DNA of 43,451 nucleotides from a virus: IMG/VR virus record IMGVR_UViG_3300031651_000004, positions 1 through 43,451 of that record. One strand, given 5' to 3'. Below the pieces are notes generated by a model. It ran no database searches and had not been told where the DNA came from. It saw nothing but the letters and a program-made list of their open reading frames with translations. The translations under genes and the position numbers were made by a program. Shown here in pieces: positions 41,648 through 43,451 of this stretch. Position 1 is the stretch's first letter, and each line of letters starts with the position of its first letter.

Positions 41648-43451
41648 ATGGCGACGTGGTACTGCGACTACACGGACGGCAACGACACCACCGGCACGGG
41701 CACGGCGGCGAACCCGTACAAGACCATCCAGAAGTGCCACGATGAGGCGACTATCGGGGATACCATCATCCCTGCGGCGGACACCTACTCGGAGGCCTTG
41801 GTATTCACGAAGTCTATCACACTTTCGGCGGCGGAGGCAGGGACGGTCACGGTCAAACCAGCGGCGGGGAATAGTGCCTGTCTGGACTTGAACGCTAACG
41901 GTGTGACTACGACGATTCAGAATGTCGATTTCGATGGCTCACTGTTGGACAACGCGAACTCAAACGGCATCTACACGAACAACAGTGGCACCATCACCAT
42001 CGAGGACTGCACCATCACCCCGCCGACAGGGAACACGACAGACTACGGCATCCGGTTCTCCTCGGCCACGCTCGTTCTTCTTCGGGTGGTCATTTCTGGA
42101 GACGTAACGAACGTCATCAAGCAGGAAGGCACCAGCGGCAACATCACCTTGACGGACTGCACCATGACGCAGACCGGAACCGGCGGGAACTGCATCAACG
42201 GCGCGGCCACCTTCACGGGTCCTACCATCACCGTCATCCGTGGAACCTACTCCATCACGGCGACGGGCAATACGGACGACGTAATCAATGCAGGAGCCAA
42301 CAACAAACTCTACTGTCTCGGAGCCCTCGTCATCCACAAGGGCACTTCGTCAACTGCCGGAGAATGTGTTGGGATTGCCTTTAACACTACTGCGGCGACG
42401 CAACTCCAAATCGTCTACAACTGCACCGTCGCAGCCCCGACGTGCATCAGGAACAGCACCGTCGCAACTTATAGCGGGAAGGCGTCTATCAAAAACTGTG
42501 GGCTCCGCTCGACCGTCGCGGGTACGAACGTCGGGTGCATCTACTTCAGCAACGCTTCCGGCGAAGCAGATACGGCGATGGATTACAATGGATACTATCC
42601 GTCTACCGGATGCTTCTACGGCCGAATCGTCGGTACCGACTATGACACACTGGCCGCATGGAAAACCGCCTGCTCAGATGAAACCAACGCAGTGGACGGC
42701 GACCCATCGTTCACCGATCCCGACACGGACGACTACACCATCGGGGCTTCTTCGACGTGGCTGAACGCCGGGGTGGACGTAGGACTCGGGTACGCCGGGA
42801 GTGCGCCTGACATCGGGTACTACGAAGTCGAGTCCTCGTCTATGGCGATGACGGGCATCTACGACTTCAAGCAGGCGGACGGGACGCAGTATCCCCTGTG
42901 TGTCTGCTCGGGAACCGTCAACATCTTCGACCGCACCCCGGAGACAGAGGAGTCAGGGTTCACGCCCATCGGGTCGGGGTTCACCCCGGACGCGGACTCA
43001 TGTTGGGACTTCCAGACCGACTCGGATACCTGCTGGATGCTGGGGGCAGCGGAGGCCCTGCACAAGTGGGACGGGCAAACGAACGATACGGGAACTATCG
43101 CCCTGACGAACGGTTCTACCGCCGTTGTGGGTTCAGGGACCGACTTCACCGACCCTGCGTTGGGAGCCGACGGGAAACTCCACGTCACCGCGACAGGGGA
43201 AGTGCTCACCATCGCCTCAGTGACGGATGAGACGAACATTGTGCTGGCAAGTGCCTATCAAGGACCGACACAGGCGTCATTAGCGTTCACGGCGTACACC
43301 TATCAACCTGCCGATGGCTCACCCCCTTCGGGGAAGTACATCCGGGTATTCAACAACTACCTGTTCCTGGCCGGGAACTCGACGTACCCCTCCCGTCTCT
43401 ACTGGTCCAACCTCAAGGACTTCGAGACGTGGGGCGGCGCGGACTTCATCG
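41648..43451 (+). CDS. Tail stabilisation protein with beta-helix domain (continues at base 3)
   Basis: Open from ATG 41648 to the window end; across the circle it totals 895 residues. Residues 1-395 are a parallel beta-helix of pectate-lyase type, with repeated Thr/Ser/Asn coils such as GTAANPYKTIQKCHDEATIG, TVTVKPAAGNSACLDLNANG, TIQNVDFDGSLLDNANSNGI and TIEDCTITPPTG. Residues from about 400 enter the stabilisation beta-propeller (GIYDFKQADGTQYPLCVCSG, DSCWDFQTDSDTCWMLGAAE). The beta-helix may bind or cleave host polysaccharide or serve as a structural spike; no catalytic residues can be named. A nearby 60-residue peptide carries the missing usual N-terminus. Confidence 0.8.
   Translation, partial: MATWYCDYTDGNDTTGTGTAANPYKTIQKCHDEATIGDTIIPAADTYSEALVFTKSITLSAAEAGTVTVKPAAGNSACLDLNANGVTTTIQNVDFDGSLLDNANSNGIYTNNSGTITIEDCTITPPTGNTTDYGIRFSSATLVLLRVVISGDVTNVIKQEGTSGNITLTDCTMTQTGTGGNCINGAATFTGPTITVIRGTYSITATGNTDDVINAGANNKLYCLGALVIHKGTSSTAGECVGIAFNTTAATQLQIVYNCTVAAPTCIRNSTVATYSGKASIKNCGLRSTVAGTNVGCIYFSNASGEADTAMDYNGYYPSTGCFYGRIVGTDYDTLAAWKTACSDETNAVDGDPSFTDPDTDDYTIGASSTWLNAGVDVGLGYAGSAPDIGYYEVESSSMAMTGIYDFKQADGTQYPLCVCSGTVNIFDRTPETEESGFTPIGSGFTPDADSCWDFQTDSDTCWMLGAAEALHKWDGQTNDTGTIALTNGSTAVVGSGTDFTDPALGADGKLHVTATGEVLTIASVTDETNIVLASAYQGPTQASLAFTAYTYQPADGSPPSGKYIRVFNNYLFLAGNSTYPSRLYWSNLKDFETWGGADFI
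43332..43451. repeat. Terminal overlap repeat, right copy
   Basis: Repeats bases 1-120 at 119 of 120 positions (G43439 where the left copy has T108). See the left copy for interpretation. Confidence 0.95.

Overview
This window is essentially one complete tailed-phage genome, most likely a podovirus, in circularly permuted form. The first 120 bases return as the last 120 (43332-43451) with one mismatch, and one 895-codon gene reads in frame across that joint. The unit genome is therefore about 43,331 bp and closes into a circle. G+C is high (about 60% by eye). Starts are ATG, GTG and occasionally TTG. Shine-Dalgarno sites are strong (GGAGG) and genes chain through ATGA, GTGA or TGATG overlaps. 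Promoters look like bacterial sigma-70 sites (TTGACA, 16-18 bp, TATxxT). The host is an unidentified bacterium. I see no integrase, CI-like repressor, DNA polymerase, RNA polymerase, tRNA or CRISPR array, so a virulent lifestyle that relies on host replication and transcription machinery is the simplest reading.

Layout. (1) 1-8551, rightward: the tail stabilisation/hub protein (C-terminal half), a tail fibre, Gln/Pro-rich virion proteins and an 878-residue virion protein. (2) 8548-10798, rightward: a lysis cassette with an M15-type endolysin, several tiny membrane proteins, a spanin-like protein and a small HExxH protein. (3) 10795-22143, leftward: about 40 small overlapping early genes. They include many zinc ribbons, coiled coils, a lambda-O-like initiator with iterons in its coding sequence, an HNH-like protein, a Cas4-like exonuclease and a possible ssDNA-binding protein. 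Repeated ribosome-binding leaders separate many of them. (4) 22287-24451: a control region with divergent transcription, a TerS-like DNA-binding gene, a small leftward operon with a terminator, and a 0.77-kb non-coding segment with palindromes, DnaA-like boxes and a strong promoter. (5) 24452-27656, rightward: small proteins, a NrdR-like zinc ribbon, a membrane protein and a metallophosphatase. (6) 27719-30452: UDP-galactopyranose mutase, a sugar-nucleotide SDR epimerase and a DUF3431-like protein. (7) 30398-43451: large terminase, portal, scaffold-like protein, major capsid protein, small head proteins, two more glycosyltransferase genes (one fused to a methyltransferase), a head-tail adaptor, and the split stabilisation protein with a beta-helix domain.

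Working model. Early leftward genes start replication at an origin inside the initiator gene. Rightward genes package DNA by headful cutting and build a short-tailed virion. The sugar module may make an activated galactofuranose-type donor that the phage glycosyltransferases attach to a virion or host-surface target. Two unexpected DNA-level signals run through this layout. One is the heptamer GTGAGCC/GGCTCAC, scattered over the whole genome at about eight times its chance frequency. The other is a set of repeated gene-start leaders along which the small early genes appear to have been shuffled and duplicated.
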